This document shows positions 34,706-47,806 of a stretch of 64,000 nt of DNA, piece after piece (position 1 is the stretch's first letter; every line of letters begins with the position of its first letter). Where the stretch lies: positions 48,489,638-48,553,637 of the forward strand of contig NC_133398.1 of the NCBI RefSeq assembly GCF_047511655.1, read 5' to 3'. The DNA is from Castor canadensis (taxonomy: Eukaryota > Chordata > Mammalia > Rodentia > Castoridae). The notes beneath the pieces were generated by a model, which searched no databases, had not been told where the DNA came from, and saw only the letters and a list, made by a program, of their open reading frames with translations. The position numbers and the translations under genes were made by a program.

Positions 34706-37700
34706 AATCCATGGCATGTCTTTTGGCTTCAGTCATCCTTTCACTACACAAACCAAGTGAAGTAAAAAGTGAAAACAGACAAGTGAGAATGCAGTTATGA
34801 CAAAACATGGCTGCTGTTTTGATGACTTTTTAAGAAGTCATCAAGGAGGTTTAATATATGCTTTATGGCCTCCAAAACATGTCTTTTATCCTGAAGGTAT
34901 TTTAGTGCTAAAATTTTTATTTAACAGAAAAAAATAACTGAGGAAAATATTTCAAATGAGATCCTGCTATAAAACAACTAAAAGCAATATTGCCAACATT
35001 TTGACAGGCTTATTTGGGTTTAAGCAATCACTATATACTTCTATTATCTTTGAAAATGTTAAAGGAAGCCAACTTTGTGTTTGTATCTCTTCAATTTATG
35101 AACTCAAATGAATTTGAGTTCAAATAATACTGGTTTGGAATAAAATGTTTCATGCTAGCTTTGGAATAAATCTTTAGGTATGCTCTTCAGCGATGAGGTA
35201 AACTGCTGATCAGAAAGCAAGGCATTATTTTAAATTCTTACCTGGAATAAAAAATAAGATGGATTGTTTTTGTTCTTTTAAATTTTCCATTTTTCACTCT
35301 CATAAGGAGAAATTGAGTTGGCACCTTAGAAATGATTAAGCATTTTCTTTAGAATATTTTGGTTGTTTGTGGTGTCAAATGTAATGAGCCTTTTCCCATC
35401 TGTAGGAAGGGATGCCTGGCTGCTCAGGGGCACCCAGAGATTCTCTGGGTTGTAGGAAAGTAGGAGCCAAAAAGCAATATGGGCACTGACTCAGCTGGCA
35501 GAAGTTTCTTACTGAACTTTCTCTGCTCTGGATATTCCAGCATGACTGCCTACAGTTGTCCTACTCCCAGACCGTATTTAACTGTCTTTATCACCAATAA
35601 ACTCGTGTTCTCCTTTCTGATTGCCTCAGCTTTTGTGTGTGTCTTCTCCTAGTCCCCTCAGGAGCATCCCTGTTTCAGCCCTCATACTTCCCATAACCAA
35701 TGAAGCTTTTCTTTTATTCATTTTGTTAATACTAATTTCCTCTCCTGTTTTTCCTTCCTTCCTCTTCTGCTGTTCTTATTCTTCCTCCTCCTCCTCTTTG
35801 TCTTCTTCTCTTATTCCTTCTCTTCCTTTTTTAATAACAATCCTGTAACTATCCTTTCAGTTGCTTTCTAATCAACTCTTCCTTTAGATAAACAGCAATC
35901 TTTTCTGGTGAAATCACAGAGGTCTTCGTGATAGTAATTAAAAATGTGGGAAATAGTCATGTGCAAATGTTTCAGTTCTTTTACAGAGCAACACAGTAAT
36001 TTCAATGGCATCCCAAGCATGTATTCTTTCGGTCTGAAACTATGCCTTAAACATGGACCTCCCTGTATATTTAACCTCTGGATCAGGTGCTAATGCCCAA
36101 TTGTAGAAAGGTCCAGTTGTCTTAGCTCTGTTATAGCAACAACCCTATATCTTCTCAACTTGTCACACTTGCTTAATATTTTTTTGCTGCTGCTGTGTGC
36201 AGTTACTTTAGTTTTATAACTTCCACTCTCCTATTTTTGAATCTGTTCTTACCATGTTGTATTTATTAATATGTTTTTGTTTCTGTGCTTTTTGATAATT
36301 TGAGACTTACCTTTATGTTCTCTGTATCTAAATGTCTTTAACCTTGCTGTCAATTCTGGAGCTGCTCGGTAGGATGGTTTTCCTTGCATCCCTTTTACCA
36401 CCCTAAAGAAATGCTTAATTGACAGACCTGACACTTAAACTTCTGTTTCACAATTAAGTAGTGCCAATAATTCACAATCAATAAAAACGTTGACTGATTG
36501 ATGCAATGAAGTGTGGAATTGCCCCTGGTATAATTAATTTGATTTCCTTACAAATCCTCCACCTCTTTCACACTCTTAAATATGTATTAAAATTTGTGTA
36601 TGTGAAGATAGTGGGCAAATGTAACTTTCTTTTTGCGTAAGTGTATTCCTGAAAGTGTGTTGCACAAGTAGAAGGCATGCACATATATTCTTATTAAAAT
36701 ATATTAGGGGATCCTCTATCCATGAAGCCTCAGAGTAGTGTTTTACAAAGTGAAAAAAGTTCTTTGTTCATTAGGCTATTTATATGGCAAAAATGAATAA
36801 CTTACCAGCCATAGCAAAAATGTATTTATTACTCATATTATTTGTCCACAGTGCATTGGAAGAGAACTCTGGAAGTTTGATGGAAACTCCATCTTCACAC
36901 ATGCTTCTAGAATCACTTAAGCAGGGAGAAGAGACTGCAGGAGCATCTTGTACAATTAAGAGGTAGAATTAAATGTTAATTAAGAATTAAGTACTTAATT
37001 AAGAATTAGAATTAAGTAATTAAGGACTATCTTGCACCATTAAAAATTAAGTAGTCTGACCTGGAAATGATGGTCCAATGGCCAGAACTTCTTCCACTGC
37101 CCCACCCAATCAAAAAGTACTAATTTCAGTCTTCTGTATGGGAAGTAGGAAGTAAGAACTGGTTATTTGTGAGCAGCACTAATGACTATCACAACCTACC
37201 CTGTGGTTATCAAGTATTTTCACTTGGTACAAATATTGTCCAGGTAAAATATTGTCCCTTTCCTACTTCCCAAAAGGAGACAACACAAAACATAGCATCA
37301 TACACACTGTACTGAATCTCTGATAGTCTTATATTAGGAGTGATACAAAATATTTGTATTAGGTCCAGATACAGATCCTGATGATCCAGAGACCTGTAAC
37401 AATTTCATCTAAACGTTTGTTTGAAAAGTGTGCAAATTGGAAGCATATCATAATCACCAGGTCAAGTTGCAACTTCAGGTTACAACTCTGAAATCTCACT
37501 GGAAAGATGTTATCAAGGGCTCCTCTCCTGAGATAACTCTGGAGTAGGGGGGCTCCTAAGTTCATAAACTTCATGGTTGTTGTCTCTGTCCCCTGGGATA
37601 GTCTTCCTTCCCATGATCCTCTTTGGCCATATTTGAAGTGGGTATCAGGTGGTGTATCTCCCTTTGGGATTAGCAAAATTCTTAGTATATATCTTACCCC

Positions 37701-37880
37701 CAAATGCTTGAAGTCTCTATGTGTCTCACGTTCTGAACTGTCACGTTTTCTTTTAGTTCAGTCCTATTCTTTTGGCAATATATTTCTTTCAAAAGTTTCC
37801 CTGCACTTCTCTCTTTGATTTCAGTGAGCTTCATGCACCAAAAATTTGTGACAGCTTCTTTTTAGATATAATATTCATAT
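34706..37880. other. Long unclassified stretch
   Basis: No gene is supported. A near-perfect palindrome is at 35099-35122 (listed separately). A C/T-rich low-complexity part is at about 35740-35840, and the frame over it (35621-35848) is a composition artefact. A TTAA-rich repetitive patch lies at about 36957-37050. The frames at 37359-37818 on both strands are unrecognised. Confidence 0.4.
35099..35122. repeat. Palindrome, 11-bp arms, 2-nt centre
   Basis: TGAACTCAAAT (35099-35109) and ATTTGAGTTCA (35112-35122) are exact reverse complements separated by GA. A near-continuous palindrome of this kind could extrude or serve as a dyad protein-binding site. No neighbour indicates which. Confidence 0.97.
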
Positions 37881-38044
37881 TTGCTTAGCGTCTTTGCTTC
37901 CTTGCTACTATGCCTCTTTCTTTTCCCTCACTCTCTTTATTTCATTATTTCTCTTGTGTCTATCAGGTATCTCACACTACACTTTTCATGTCTTTCCCTG
38001 AACAGTTTTGTCCAGTTAAAGGATATTCTAGGTATCGCTTCATG

Positions 38045-38528
38045 TGTGGTAGGCAGAAAAATGTTCCCCTGAAAATGTGTGCATTCTGATCCCCAGACCT
38101 GAGAATATGTTCTGTGCTCAAGAGGAATTAAAGTTGCAGCCATCTGTACCAGGCAGTTGACCTTAAAAGAGAGGTTCTCCCAGATTTTCCAGGTGGGCCC
38201 ATCGTAATCACAAGGGACCTTAAAAGCAGAAGTGGGTTATGGAAGGAGAATCAGTATCAGAGGGAAGCAACAGAAGAAAAATTCAGCCAATTCTGTCTGA
38301 TTTTGAGAATGGAAAGGAGTCATAAGCCAAAATTGTGCCATCTCTAGAAACTTGTAGAAAGAAAATGGACTGCCCTCTAGTACCTCCACACGGGAATGCA
38401 GCCCCATAAAACCTTGTGTAGCCTAGGGAGACTCATTTAAGATTTATGCCCATCAGAACTATAAGAGTAAATTTGCACCAAGCAAGCCTGTAGTCATTTG
38501 TATGGAAGCAATAGGAAACTGATGTACA
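38045..38528 (+). mobile_element. MLT1-like MaLR solo LTR
   Basis: A full-looking LTR of 484 bp, starting TGTGGTAGGCAGAA and ending 'aggaaactgatgtaca' (TG...CA). Internal MLT1 wording includes 'aggtgggcccatcgtaatca' and 'acacgggaatgcagccccat'. No clean target-site duplication is visible, which fits its age. Confidence 0.75.
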
Positions 38529-38859
38529 TCTTAAATCTATTTGGAGCTCTTTGCATCTGGTGTGATTGCAACATCTTTAACTTAATATTAGCGCAAGATT
38601 GAATTTTAATCAGCCTTTAGTGTTTAAAAATACTTCTCAATTATGCATTTTACTGTGTAATGAGAAGAGAAGTAGTCATTTTTGTTAATACTTACCAGTC
38701 CCTGAATTTGTGGACTTTCTATTTCACACTTCCCAAATAGTTTGCCATCAAATAATTGTTTTTCCTATTACAGTGTCTAATCAATGCCATGGTTATGTTA
38801 TGGTCGAAACCCACTTCTGTTGATTAGTATCTCTACCTAGTTTACTCAATATGGGAGAG

Positions 38860-39235
38860 ATTTATGTTGTGTAACAAATAATGCTAAAATATTGCTGACC
38901 TAAAGAAGATTTATTTCTCATCCATACTGTGTCCCTCAGGAGACATGCTCTACCATGTTTTAACTCTAGAGCATAAGCCAGTAGAGTAATCACAGTCTGG
39001 AACATTGCCAGTTTCTATGGCAGAGATCAGAGAATGTATGATTAGTCATGTACTAGCTCTTAAGCTTACATCAGTAAGTGACACGTCTATGTCCACTTAC
39101 ATGTCCTTGACCAAATTAACAGTGCTCCACCAAAATCCCAAATTCCATCCTATGATAAGCCTATAAGGAGAACAGGAAACATTTGGTGTATAGCAATAAG
39201 GACTAGCATGACCCTTATACTTTTTATAAATTTTT
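38860..39235 (-). mobile_element. Probable MLT1-class LTR fragment
   Basis: 'atgttgtgtaacaaataatg' followed by 'agatttatttctcatccata' loosely resembles the reversed 3' part of MaLR LTRs. Weak further along. Confidence 0.35.
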
Positions 39236-39429
39236 ATAAACTGAGATTTATTGTAGTAGGCTGCTTATGCTTTCAGAAATGGGAAATGTACTATGAGAAA
39301 AGATGACTCTACAGAAATATTTTTGCATATTTTCAATGGAGTTATAAATGATCAACATATGTAGTCACAATCAGCTGTTTATTCTGACTCTGTATTTTAA
39401 AATCATATTAGTTTGTATGCATATTTTAG

Positions 39430-39905
39430 AATGTAAAGAATACTTAAAAAAACTACACAATACTCAACTCAATACATACTAGGTATAATTCAGAAAGAAA
39501 TCCAAAGTGCCAACAAAAATTTATATTTAAAAATGTGAAGCTCAATGTTATTTATAATTAGAAATGTGCAACATGCTACAGACCCCAAAATAGGGCAAAA
39601 CATGATACATTCATTCACTATAATATAATGCTGGTAATTATGTAAACATCAAATGCCACAAATTGTTCCCAACCTGACATCAGCTTAAAAAGTGGATTAC
39701 AATACTGCATTCACTTTGAAATTCAGTTTTTATGGATTGTGCTGAAAATAATTACTGGAAGAAATAAGACATTTCATCACTATATGTGAGTGATGGAATT
39801 ATGATTAGTTCCATCTTCTTTTCTTTATGTTCCAAATTTTCTACTGTGAGAATAGTTTACTTTTCTGTCCCAAACAGTAAATGTAATAAATAATATTTCT
39901 TTGTA
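39430..39905 (+). mobile_element. Old L1 3' end fragment
   Basis: The terminal wording 'atgttccaaattttctactg' and 'aaatgtaataaataatattt', preceded by 'ctataatataatgctggtaa', fits the 3' region of old L1 elements. Low preservation. Confidence 0.45.
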
Positions 39906-39951
39906 AAAAAGGATTTATGGTGACATATCAAGTCCTGTCAATATAACCTTA

Positions 39952-40055
39952 TTATTTATTTTTGAGATAGGGTCTTGCTATGTAGCTCAGGCTGATCCTC
40001 TTGCCTTAGTCTCCTGAGTGTTAGGGTTATGGGTGTGTGCCATCATGCCTGGCTT
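39952..40055 (-). repeat. B1-like (7SL-derived) SINE
   Basis: Reverse complement of a B1-type monomer: 'tttgagatagggtcttgcta' then 'gtagctcaggctgatcctct', 'tagtctcctgagtgttaggg', and 'gtgccatcatgcctggctta'. This one is a standalone monomer without an ID unit. Confidence 0.85.
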
Positions 40056-40599
40056 AATATAACTCTTCAAGTGGAAACACAGCATTGAAATAGTATCTGG
40101 TAGGCAAACTTCTAATGATATCCCTCCATGATTCCTATTACCTTCCCACTTAATTAAATACTAACTTAGGTAATGTTGTGAGGCCTTTGACAATGGAAGT
40201 AAGGTTCCTAATCAGCTGAGAGTATGCTGGCTCATATGTATGTTTATTAACATAAATTTCAGATTTAAGTTTCACACAGAAGAAGGCAGTGATTAAGGCA
40301 TGTACCTTTTAAACAGTATGGATTCTCTACTACTCTCTCTCTTTTCCTGTTTGGTATGTGTGTGTACATTTAAATTTTTTAACCTGGAGAGAGGTGGTGA
40401 GAAAGAAATTGAAATAAGCCCTCCATATAAATATAGCTTTGAACTTGACAGTCAAAAGTAGAAAAGAGTGAAGGACAATTTTATTTAGCAAATGAGAACT
40501 CAAAACCTTTGTTTGAAAATTGCTTTAGTTACTGGCAGTAACTTCTTCATAGACTTTTGCCTTTAGTTGTAGACCATTCCAAGTCTAATCTTTATATTT
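40056..40599. other. Unclassified stretch, possible LTR trace
   Basis: 'tctggtaggcaaacttctaa' at about 40096 resembles the start of an MLT1 LTR, but the continuation is too diverged to call. No gene is seen. Confidence 0.35.
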
Positions 40600-40965
40600 A
40601 TTGCACAGAGTGATGTTTTGACAATCAAACTGAATTATGCAAATTTCTTGCTTAATATGCTTCAGTTGCTGTCCATCACTTACAGCATGAGTTTCAAGCT
40701 CCTCAGCTAGATACAAAAATTCCTTCATAATCTAAGCCAGTTCTACTTCTAGCTTCACCCTGCCTTTGCCATAAAAGCACTGATTCTCCAGCCAGAAACT
40801 TGCAGTTTTCTCCAAACAACACCGTTTTTATACTCAATATCCACAAACATTCTTTGCTGTTCCTAGAATGGATTTTTCTTGTCCACCAAAGGAACTGTTC
40901 ACACAAGTGTGACTCAGCTGACGTGTCTTGTCTTTAGTAAAGTCTTCTTCTTTATGCTACATAAT
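40600..40965 (+). mobile_element. L2 LINE fragment
   Basis: L2 ORF2 3' region wording: 'cttcagttgctgtccatcac', 'tttcaagctcctcagctaga', 'ttccttcataatctaagcca', 'cttcaccctgcctttgccat'. No intact frame. Confidence 0.65.
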
Positions 40966-41669
40966 GTTCAGCAAGAAGATGTATTCAAAGTCAAACATTG
41001 ATCACATTTTTGTACAAAAGTCAGTATTAAGGGAGAAAACCACTTGGAAAGTATGGACCTCAAAAACTGATTACACAAAAAGTTTTTGAAAATAAATTAG
41101 ATAATTAAAAATGTCATTTCCAACAGCGCTGGACAGTAGGTTGTCCTTGCAGAACCATTATTATTGCTGCTTTTACTGTCACTTGGATTATTTTTTTAGC
41201 CACAATTCAGTCAATTGCTTGCATTGATTCATATGGCTTGACAGTTTTTGAACTAGGCAGAAAAACTATGGTTCAAGCAAGAACATTTGAGAATTACAAT
41301 ATCAAACTCAGCAAGAAAAAACTTAGGAAAGAAACATTTTACAAAAGTTTTAAAACATAACCAAAAGACCTATTACAAATGTCTTTAGGATGAAATTCTA
41401 TTTTATGTTTATTTAGTTAAAGAAATTCTCAGATGAAAACATTAAATAAAAGTCTGACATGAGAAGAAAAATTAGACTAAGTGTAAGATTTTAAAGTATA
41501 AAGCATAATTTAGATACATGTCTAAGTTAGCACATAATTCTCCTGTCAGATATACCTGATATAGGAAAAGACCAAATCATACCCTGGTGGATCCCAGGTT
41601 AATTGATTTCAGGCTCAGGCAGAAACAAAGAGAATCCATATAACTGAGAAACAGGAGGTGGTCCTAGTT
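40966..41669. other. Unclassified non-coding stretch
   Basis: Nothing recognised. A/T-rich, with no notable open frame. Confidence 0.5.
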
Positions 41670-41893
41670 GAAAAATTAGGCCCACATTCTCTGTTCACTT
41701 GCTATAGCTGAATTACCTTGGGCTAGTGATTTAATATTTGGAAATCTCATGTTTTTTTTAATCTGAAAATTAAATACAATTCCAATTAAATACAATTGGA
41801 AGACTCAAATTATAAAATCCATGCAGAATGTTTAGTGCGTAGTTCTTGACATTTAGGAAATGCACAATAAATGTTTGTTATCATTATCACTCT
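41670..41893 (+). repeat. MIR SINE with internal direct repeat
   Basis: MIR order: 'gaattaccttgggctagtga', 'aatctgaaaattaaatacaa', 'aggaaatgcacaataaatgt'. AATTAAATACAATT occurs twice, at 41768-41781 and 41784-41797, a small tandem duplication with a 16-bp period. Confidence 0.65.
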
Positions 41894-42564
41894 CAATATA
41901 CTGAACATAATTCATTGAAAAATAGAACACGGGCCTATTCTATAAATAGTTACTGAATGGAGCCAATGTGGAACCAGCCAAAAGACTCCAGGCTCCAGAT
42001 CTCACTGTAATCAAGTCTTACCTTGGCTGAAGCATGTTTCATCTATAATCAATTTAGTTTCCTTGTCTTTAACATGGGGTGCCACCTGCCTTGCCTCCAT
42101 CCTAATGCATGGTAAAAAGCAATGTCAGTGGAGTTTGGTACAACTAATAATGACTGCCATTAATTATTGTTCATATTGCTGTCACCAAATCTGTCCTCAT
42201 GAAGAGAATTCACACAGTGATCTTAGGCAACATTCATTCAGCATCTCTGTATCGTGTGGTCTGGTACAAGGGCTAGCAGAACTGAGAAGGAGGTATAAGC
42301 TAGAAAAGACCATTCTGCTAGTAGTGTCAGTGACTAACTACAGAAAGAAGAGATTAGACTTTGGGAGTCTTGCCTGAAAGGTTTTGCAGTAGCATGAGTA
42401 GGAAGTGACGTGGTGATATGGTGACAAAGGAAAAGAAGATGAAGGAAGTGGTTGAGACCATTGTGGCATGGCCTGAGCTTGGGGTTTGATTGGTGGGGAA
42501 TTTGCTATTGGAGTTTAGCAGATTCTCATCCAGTGATTTCTCCTCACCTCCAAATCCTGGGGCA
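41894..42564. other. Unclassified non-coding stretch
   Basis: The 104-codon plus frame at 42063-42377 is the longest here. It shows no domain or signal that I recognise and I do not support it as a gene. Confidence 0.45.
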
Positions 42565-42835
42565 GAGATTTACCAATGATAGTTATCACTAGCTAATATT
42601 TATGGAGTGTCTATTACATGCCAAGTACAATTATTACTTTACTTACGTTAACTCCTCAGAGCAATCTGATTAACTAGATGCCATAAATGACCTCTATTTT
42701 GCACATAAATAATTGGAGACAGAAACATTTAATAACTCACCTATGAACACATAGCTAGTAAGTAGCAGAATTCAGATTCAAACCTTAGGCAATCAGACTT
42801 TAGAGTTCACATTGTCAACCACTACACCATAGAAA
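42565..42835 (-). repeat. MIR SINE, near full length
   Basis: A well-ordered reversed MIR: 'gtctattacatgccaagtac', 'tgcacataaataattggaga', 'aacacatagctagtaagtag', 'gaattcagattcaaacctta', 'attgtcaaccactacaccat'. Confidence 0.85.
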
Positions 42836-43379
42836 TAGTTATGATGATGGGGTTAAGAACAAATGTTGTGGGCTTTTTCAGAGACATTCCGGGTGTTGAA
42901 GGCTGAACAGTTACTCTGCACTTGATTGATCAACTGATCACAGCTCAGTCACCTCAGCTCTTTCAGCAAGGCCTATATTCCTATACTAAAGCATTAAACC
43001 AGGCCAATGCTCCTGACTTCAGCTACGATTCCTCTGAGTGTATGGTCCACAACCAGGCCATGGAGCATTCGGGGGTGGAAGTGGGTCTTGCAGAAAAGCA
43101 CATTATTATTTGGTGAAATCTGCTTGCCGCCAAGAGTGCTTCAGGTCTCATTCACTTACAACCCATAAGGAAGCTTTCCATTCCTTCAAAAGTATTGTGA
43201 ATTCTTAAATCAAGGGACATTCATGTATGCATGGTTTCCAGGCTACCAGTTTACTGACATGGGACATTGGAGGATACCATATAACTTATTACTGTTAATA
43301 ATCATATTTTTGTGCATTGTTTGCTTAAACTTTCCCCTAATTTTTTTAAACTAGAATTTTATCTACAAAACTCTCTTGA

Positions 43380-43545
43380 GCAGGCTAATGAATCTCTGTG
43401 AGCTTTATTTTCCTCATGTATAAAATGAGGACAACAGTCATTGTGGGAATTAAATGAGATACTCCATGTAATACAGTACTTACCACAGAGGTTGACCCAT
43501 ATAGTAAGTACCTAATAGACGTTAACTATTACATTATCTTCTTCA
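43380..43545 (+). repeat. MIR SINE 3' part
   Basis: 'ttttcctcatgtataaaatg', 'ggaattaaatgagatactcc' and 'agtaagtacctaatagacgt' follow the MIR core to its 3' end. Confidence 0.75.
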
Positions 43546-43789
43546 TTTGCATCAGCTTCACCCCATGTAGAAGGCATCTATAGCATTTTGGTGAGACTGG
43601 AAAAAAAGGTAAATAAAATAATTTTCTTAAAGAGCTCTCACAAATAGAGGCAAGATAAAGACAGATGGGACAAAACTGAAATGATTTTAACATCTCAATA
43701 ATGACATCTCCATAAGCCTTTCAGATGGAAATATGCAGCATTTTTCTCTAGCAACTCAGATTATGATTCAGAAGGGCAGATAATTTCCT
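43546..43789. other. Unclassified non-coding stretch
   Basis: Nothing is recognised here. Confidence 0.4.
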
Positions 43790-44300
43790 ACAATCCTGCA
43801 CAGGTGTTCCTGGGGGGCCCAGAGGGTTTCCACATAAGGCCTTCACGTAGCACTAGACATGGCATTGAGTTCTCCAAGACTCCCAATCCAGAATGAGAAG
43901 TAGAAGCCAAAGGTCCATCTTATGTATGTAAGCAACAGGGTCCCAGATCACATCCCTGGAACACACTCGTCCTACATTGCCTCCCTAGGCTGAGACAACA
44001 CCATGGATGGGCAAGATTGTGGTGTGCACTGTCTGCTCACAGATCTGTTTGGTGATCTGAAAAAGTGACTGGTAACAAGCAGCTGTGTTCCAGAAATAGC
44101 CAACCCCCACCTTTGAATATGGCTCTGAAAGTGTATGAAAGGGTCTACCTTGTGGAGGAAGACAAAGGGACAAAGAAAGTGAGCCATAGGACCTGGGACT
44201 ACTTTACCCTTTGATGCCAGGTTCTTCTTTGTATTAGGACTGAGGAGGGGGTACATGGAAGGGTCGGAGCTGATCCTCTTTAGTCCCTTTATAGCCTCAC
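43790..44300. other. GC-richer unidentified block
   Basis: This half-kilobase is visibly less AT-rich than its surroundings. It carries minus frames of 94 and 62 codons (43972-44256, 43985-44173) that I do not recognise. An old LTR or a decayed pseudogene are both possible, and I cannot decide between them. No LTR ends or poly(A) tail are obvious. Confidence 0.3.
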
Positions 44301-46564
44301 ATCTGTCCTGAGGCTATGCAGCATACAGGTGTCACTTCAACTCTTTCATGACTTCTCTGTTAACCTACTTGTTTGGACCTACTTTGCATCCAGTTCCTGA
44401 ACACCTCCCAGGTTTTGGCTACATTATTCCAATATATACTTATGACTATTTTTTGCTCTAGATCTATAATTTCTTCTGGCTACATATTTGTACCTTTTCA
44501 GGCCACTCATGCCTTTGTCCACCCTGGTTTTCAAGGGACCTGAAAACTTGGTATAAATAGTTTGTTGCTACACTTACAAGGTTTGTTCTAGCTCTTATAA
44601 GAAGGAATAGGACAAATAAAAACAGTATGTTATAGCCATGAAGTACTGGTAAGAAGTGTGTCAGGACATTTATATCATCAAACTACTTTTCTTTATTCAT
44701 CTTCTCCAAATGGATCCTCTCTCCTCTAGGTACAGTTGCTCAGGTTCTTTTTGCATCTATATGGTTGGTCATCTGCATATTTGAATTGCATTAATGATAA
44801 AAAATTCAAATGAAAAAAATCCAGTAAAGTCTTTCTAAACTGAGAAGTATTTCAAAAAGTGAATACAAATGATTTAGCTGGTTTTTTTGTTAATACATAA
44901 TACACTAAGCCTGGAATAATTTTTAGCTTCCCAGGGAACACAGACTTTGATTAAAGAAAAATATATGCTTTTATGAATCTAAAAGGAACACAAGTTAAAT
45001 TTGGTAAATGCAGACGTTCTTATGAAAAAGGAACAAAGAAAACAGAAATCAAATGAGAAAATAGCCCCAGATATTAACATATGAAGAAATAAAGAAAAAA
45101 GGTTTTTTTCCTTTACAACTTTTCTTGAAAAGTTTTGGAGTTAAGAGCAAATGGAAAATCCTTAGCTCATTTATGTGACTTGATTACCTTTTCAAATGTA
45201 AAACAAAAAAAAATTCTTGAGAGTAGAGAAGATCCTGAGGAAAATGGAAAGTGTTTCCAAGCAGTGTTTTCTACTTTAGAGAAAAAAAAAAAAACCTCAG
45301 ATTCAAAAAGAAGTATGTAAGTCTAGAGTAATAGCTTGTAGCCAAGATTACAGAAATCTATAGTGTCTAATTGCTTATCCACACAATATTGTCTATGGTT
45401 GCAATGTTGACAACTGCAAGTAACTGTGTAGGATTGACTTTTTGGAGGTAAAAAAGGCTTTGTACACTCTGGAAAATATTCTCAGTCTTGTTCTTTTGAA
45501 ATAGGACATGAAGATTATTGTACAATGGCAAAAATGTCCCTTGATTTCCCTCAAATGTAAGAAATGTAGAAATTGAGCTAAAAGATTTGATATCCTAATA
45601 AAACAATTGATAAACACAAGCCAATGGGGATATATACAAAGGAGAAGGGACTATGACAACCCTAGAAGATTGTTTAATATAATGTCAAAAGCTACCAATA
45701 TAAAAGACTCCAATTTACTCCTATCTCCAGATGCTGGAAAAGCTTTTGACAGTTAATTGGAAGCTTTTATTTTTGACATTGAAAAGCGTGGACTTGCCAC
45801 AAGAATTCATTTCATGGGCAGAAACATTATCTGATCATCCAAAGGCCAAAATTAAGGCTAATGTGTATAATTGGAGACCATTTCTTTCTTTCTTTCTTTT
45901 TTTGACAAGGAAGCAGCCACAGGCTGTCCACGTTTTTCTCTATTATTTGGTTCATCAATAGAATCTCTGGCAGGAGAGATGAAGGAATAAAAATGGGGTA
46001 CTTAAGGCCCACAATTTTATTGTGAGTAGATAATGTAGCTCAATTCTGGGTTGCATGTAAACTTGTGAAATCCACTTCTGAGAAGTCAAGTGGGAGGCAA
46101 ATCTCCTCTCTTAGTCAAGGGGCTATTTGGTTTAGTTCAAGAGGTATTTTCCTCTTAGGATCAAATTCTTTATTGCTAAATAAAAACATGTTTCAAATGG
46201 TGTCTTCTTTGTCCTTGGGAACAGTATCATATCCCAGTTTCAACCTGTTTCTTCTGTTCTTGCTCAGTTTTTTTTTTCCAGAGTAATCACTATGGAACAG
46301 ATGAGCAGAACATCTAGTAATGGTGATGCATTGTTGCTTTCTCTAATTTTCTTCTTCTTTCCTAGTCATATATACAAACAATTCAGATTAGCTTATGGGT
46401 AAATAGATGAGTGAGAAAGACAGGTTCTTATATATAAACATAAAATATATTACTACTAGTAGTAATAGTAGTAATAATAATATAATCATTAAGAGGGTAT
46501 GGTAGGGAATTGCTTTAAAGCCAATTTCAGTTACCTATGTGCAGAATGGGAGATATAGTACATT
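44301..46564. other. Unclassified AT-rich stretch
   Basis: No gene or repeat is named with confidence. A (TTTC)n-like tract sits at about 45885-45902, and a TAG/TAA trinucleotide-rich tract ('actactagtagtaatagtag') at about 46450-46485. Confidence 0.4.
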
Positions 46565-47806
46565 GTACAGTTTTTGTCCTCTTTTTATCGAACTGTAATT
46601 CACATAAAATACAATTCACCCATTTAGAGTATACATTATAGTTTTGGGGTATAATCAGAGTTCTGAAACCATTGCTACAATTGAATTTAGAAAATTTCTA
46701 TCACCCTGGAAAGAAATTCCATATCCATTAGCAGTCACTCACTATATCTTTCTAACTTTGCAAGCCATAGCCAATGGTTAATCTACTTCCTGTGATTAAA
46801 GATTTGCCTATTCTGGATATTTCATATAAATGAAATCATGCAACATATGTTCTTCTGCATCTGACTTCTTTCACTTAGCATAATGCTTTCAAAACTCTTT
46901 CATATTGTAACACTTATTAGAACTTCATTCCTGTTTGGAAACATTTAATATTTCATTGTTTGTATATATTACACTTTGTTTAGCCATTTATCAACTAGTG
47001 GGCATTTGGGTTGTTTTCACTTTTGGCTATGCAAAATAATGCTACTATGAATACTCACGTACAATTTTTTTTGTGACTATATTATCTTTCCTTTTAACTA
47101 CATACCTATGAATGGAATTCTTCATTTGGTACCCCTATGTTTAACTTTTTGAGGATCTGCCATGATGTTTCCAAAGTGGCTGCACCATAGGACATACCTA
47201 CTACCAGTGTATGAGGGTCACAATTCATCCAATCCTCACCAACAGTTGTTATTACCTGTCATTTTAATTACAGCCATCCCAGTGGGTGTGAAACATCATC
47301 TCATGGCTGATAATTGTATCATGGCTAATGAAGCTGAGCATCTTTTCATGTATTTCAGGGGGAAATGCTTATTTGGAACTTTTCTATTTTTAAATCAATT
47401 ATTTGTCTTTTGGGAGTTCTTTATATATTCTAGATAATAAATACCTTATTATAGATATGACTTGCACATATTTTCTTCCATTCTGTGAGTTAGTTGTCTT
47501 TTTACTTTCTTTATACTGTCCTTTGTGAAACAACATTTTTAAATTTTAAATATTTTTGAGATAGGGTCTCACTATTTTTGGATTAGTGTATAAATTTCTG
47601 CAAGGAAGTCAGTTTGGATTTTGATAGGGATTGTGTTAACGTTGTAGATCAAAAGATCTCAGGAGTATGCTATCTAAGAATATTAAGTTCTCTGATTTAT
47701 GAAAGTGACTTTTCTGTATCCAGTCTCATAAATTTGTGGACTTTGTCCTTTTTTCTATTGGTATATTATATTGAATGAGTTTTGGACATTAAAACTTTTT
47801 TGTGGT
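46565..47806 (-). mobile_element. Ancient L1M, 3' part (antisense)
   Basis: The order is the reverse complement of the L1M 3' UTR and ORF2 C-terminal region: 'gtaattcacataaaatacaa', 'ccattagcagtcactcacta', 'gatttgcctattctggatat', 'gtttaactttttgaggatct', 'ccaaagtggctgcaccatag', 'gttctttatatattctagat', then 'tttctgcaaggaagtcagtt'. The frame at 47162-47437 is antisense to ORF2 and not a gene. The element is interrupted at 47806 and resumes at about 49813. Confidence 0.85.

Noticed and set aside
42063-42377. 104-codon plus-strand frame
   Set aside because: No signal, domain or family resemblance. A length of about 100 codons is expected by chance in 64 kb.
43972-44256. 94-codon minus frame in the GC-richer block
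   Set aside because: No recognisable domain, no transcription signals and no exon structure. Kept only as part of an unidentified block.
44395-44450. Possible mitochondrial (COX1-like) insertion suggested by a short peptide resemblance
   Set aside because: The nucleotide sequence does not follow the mitochondrial gene, and the resemblance covers only a few residues.
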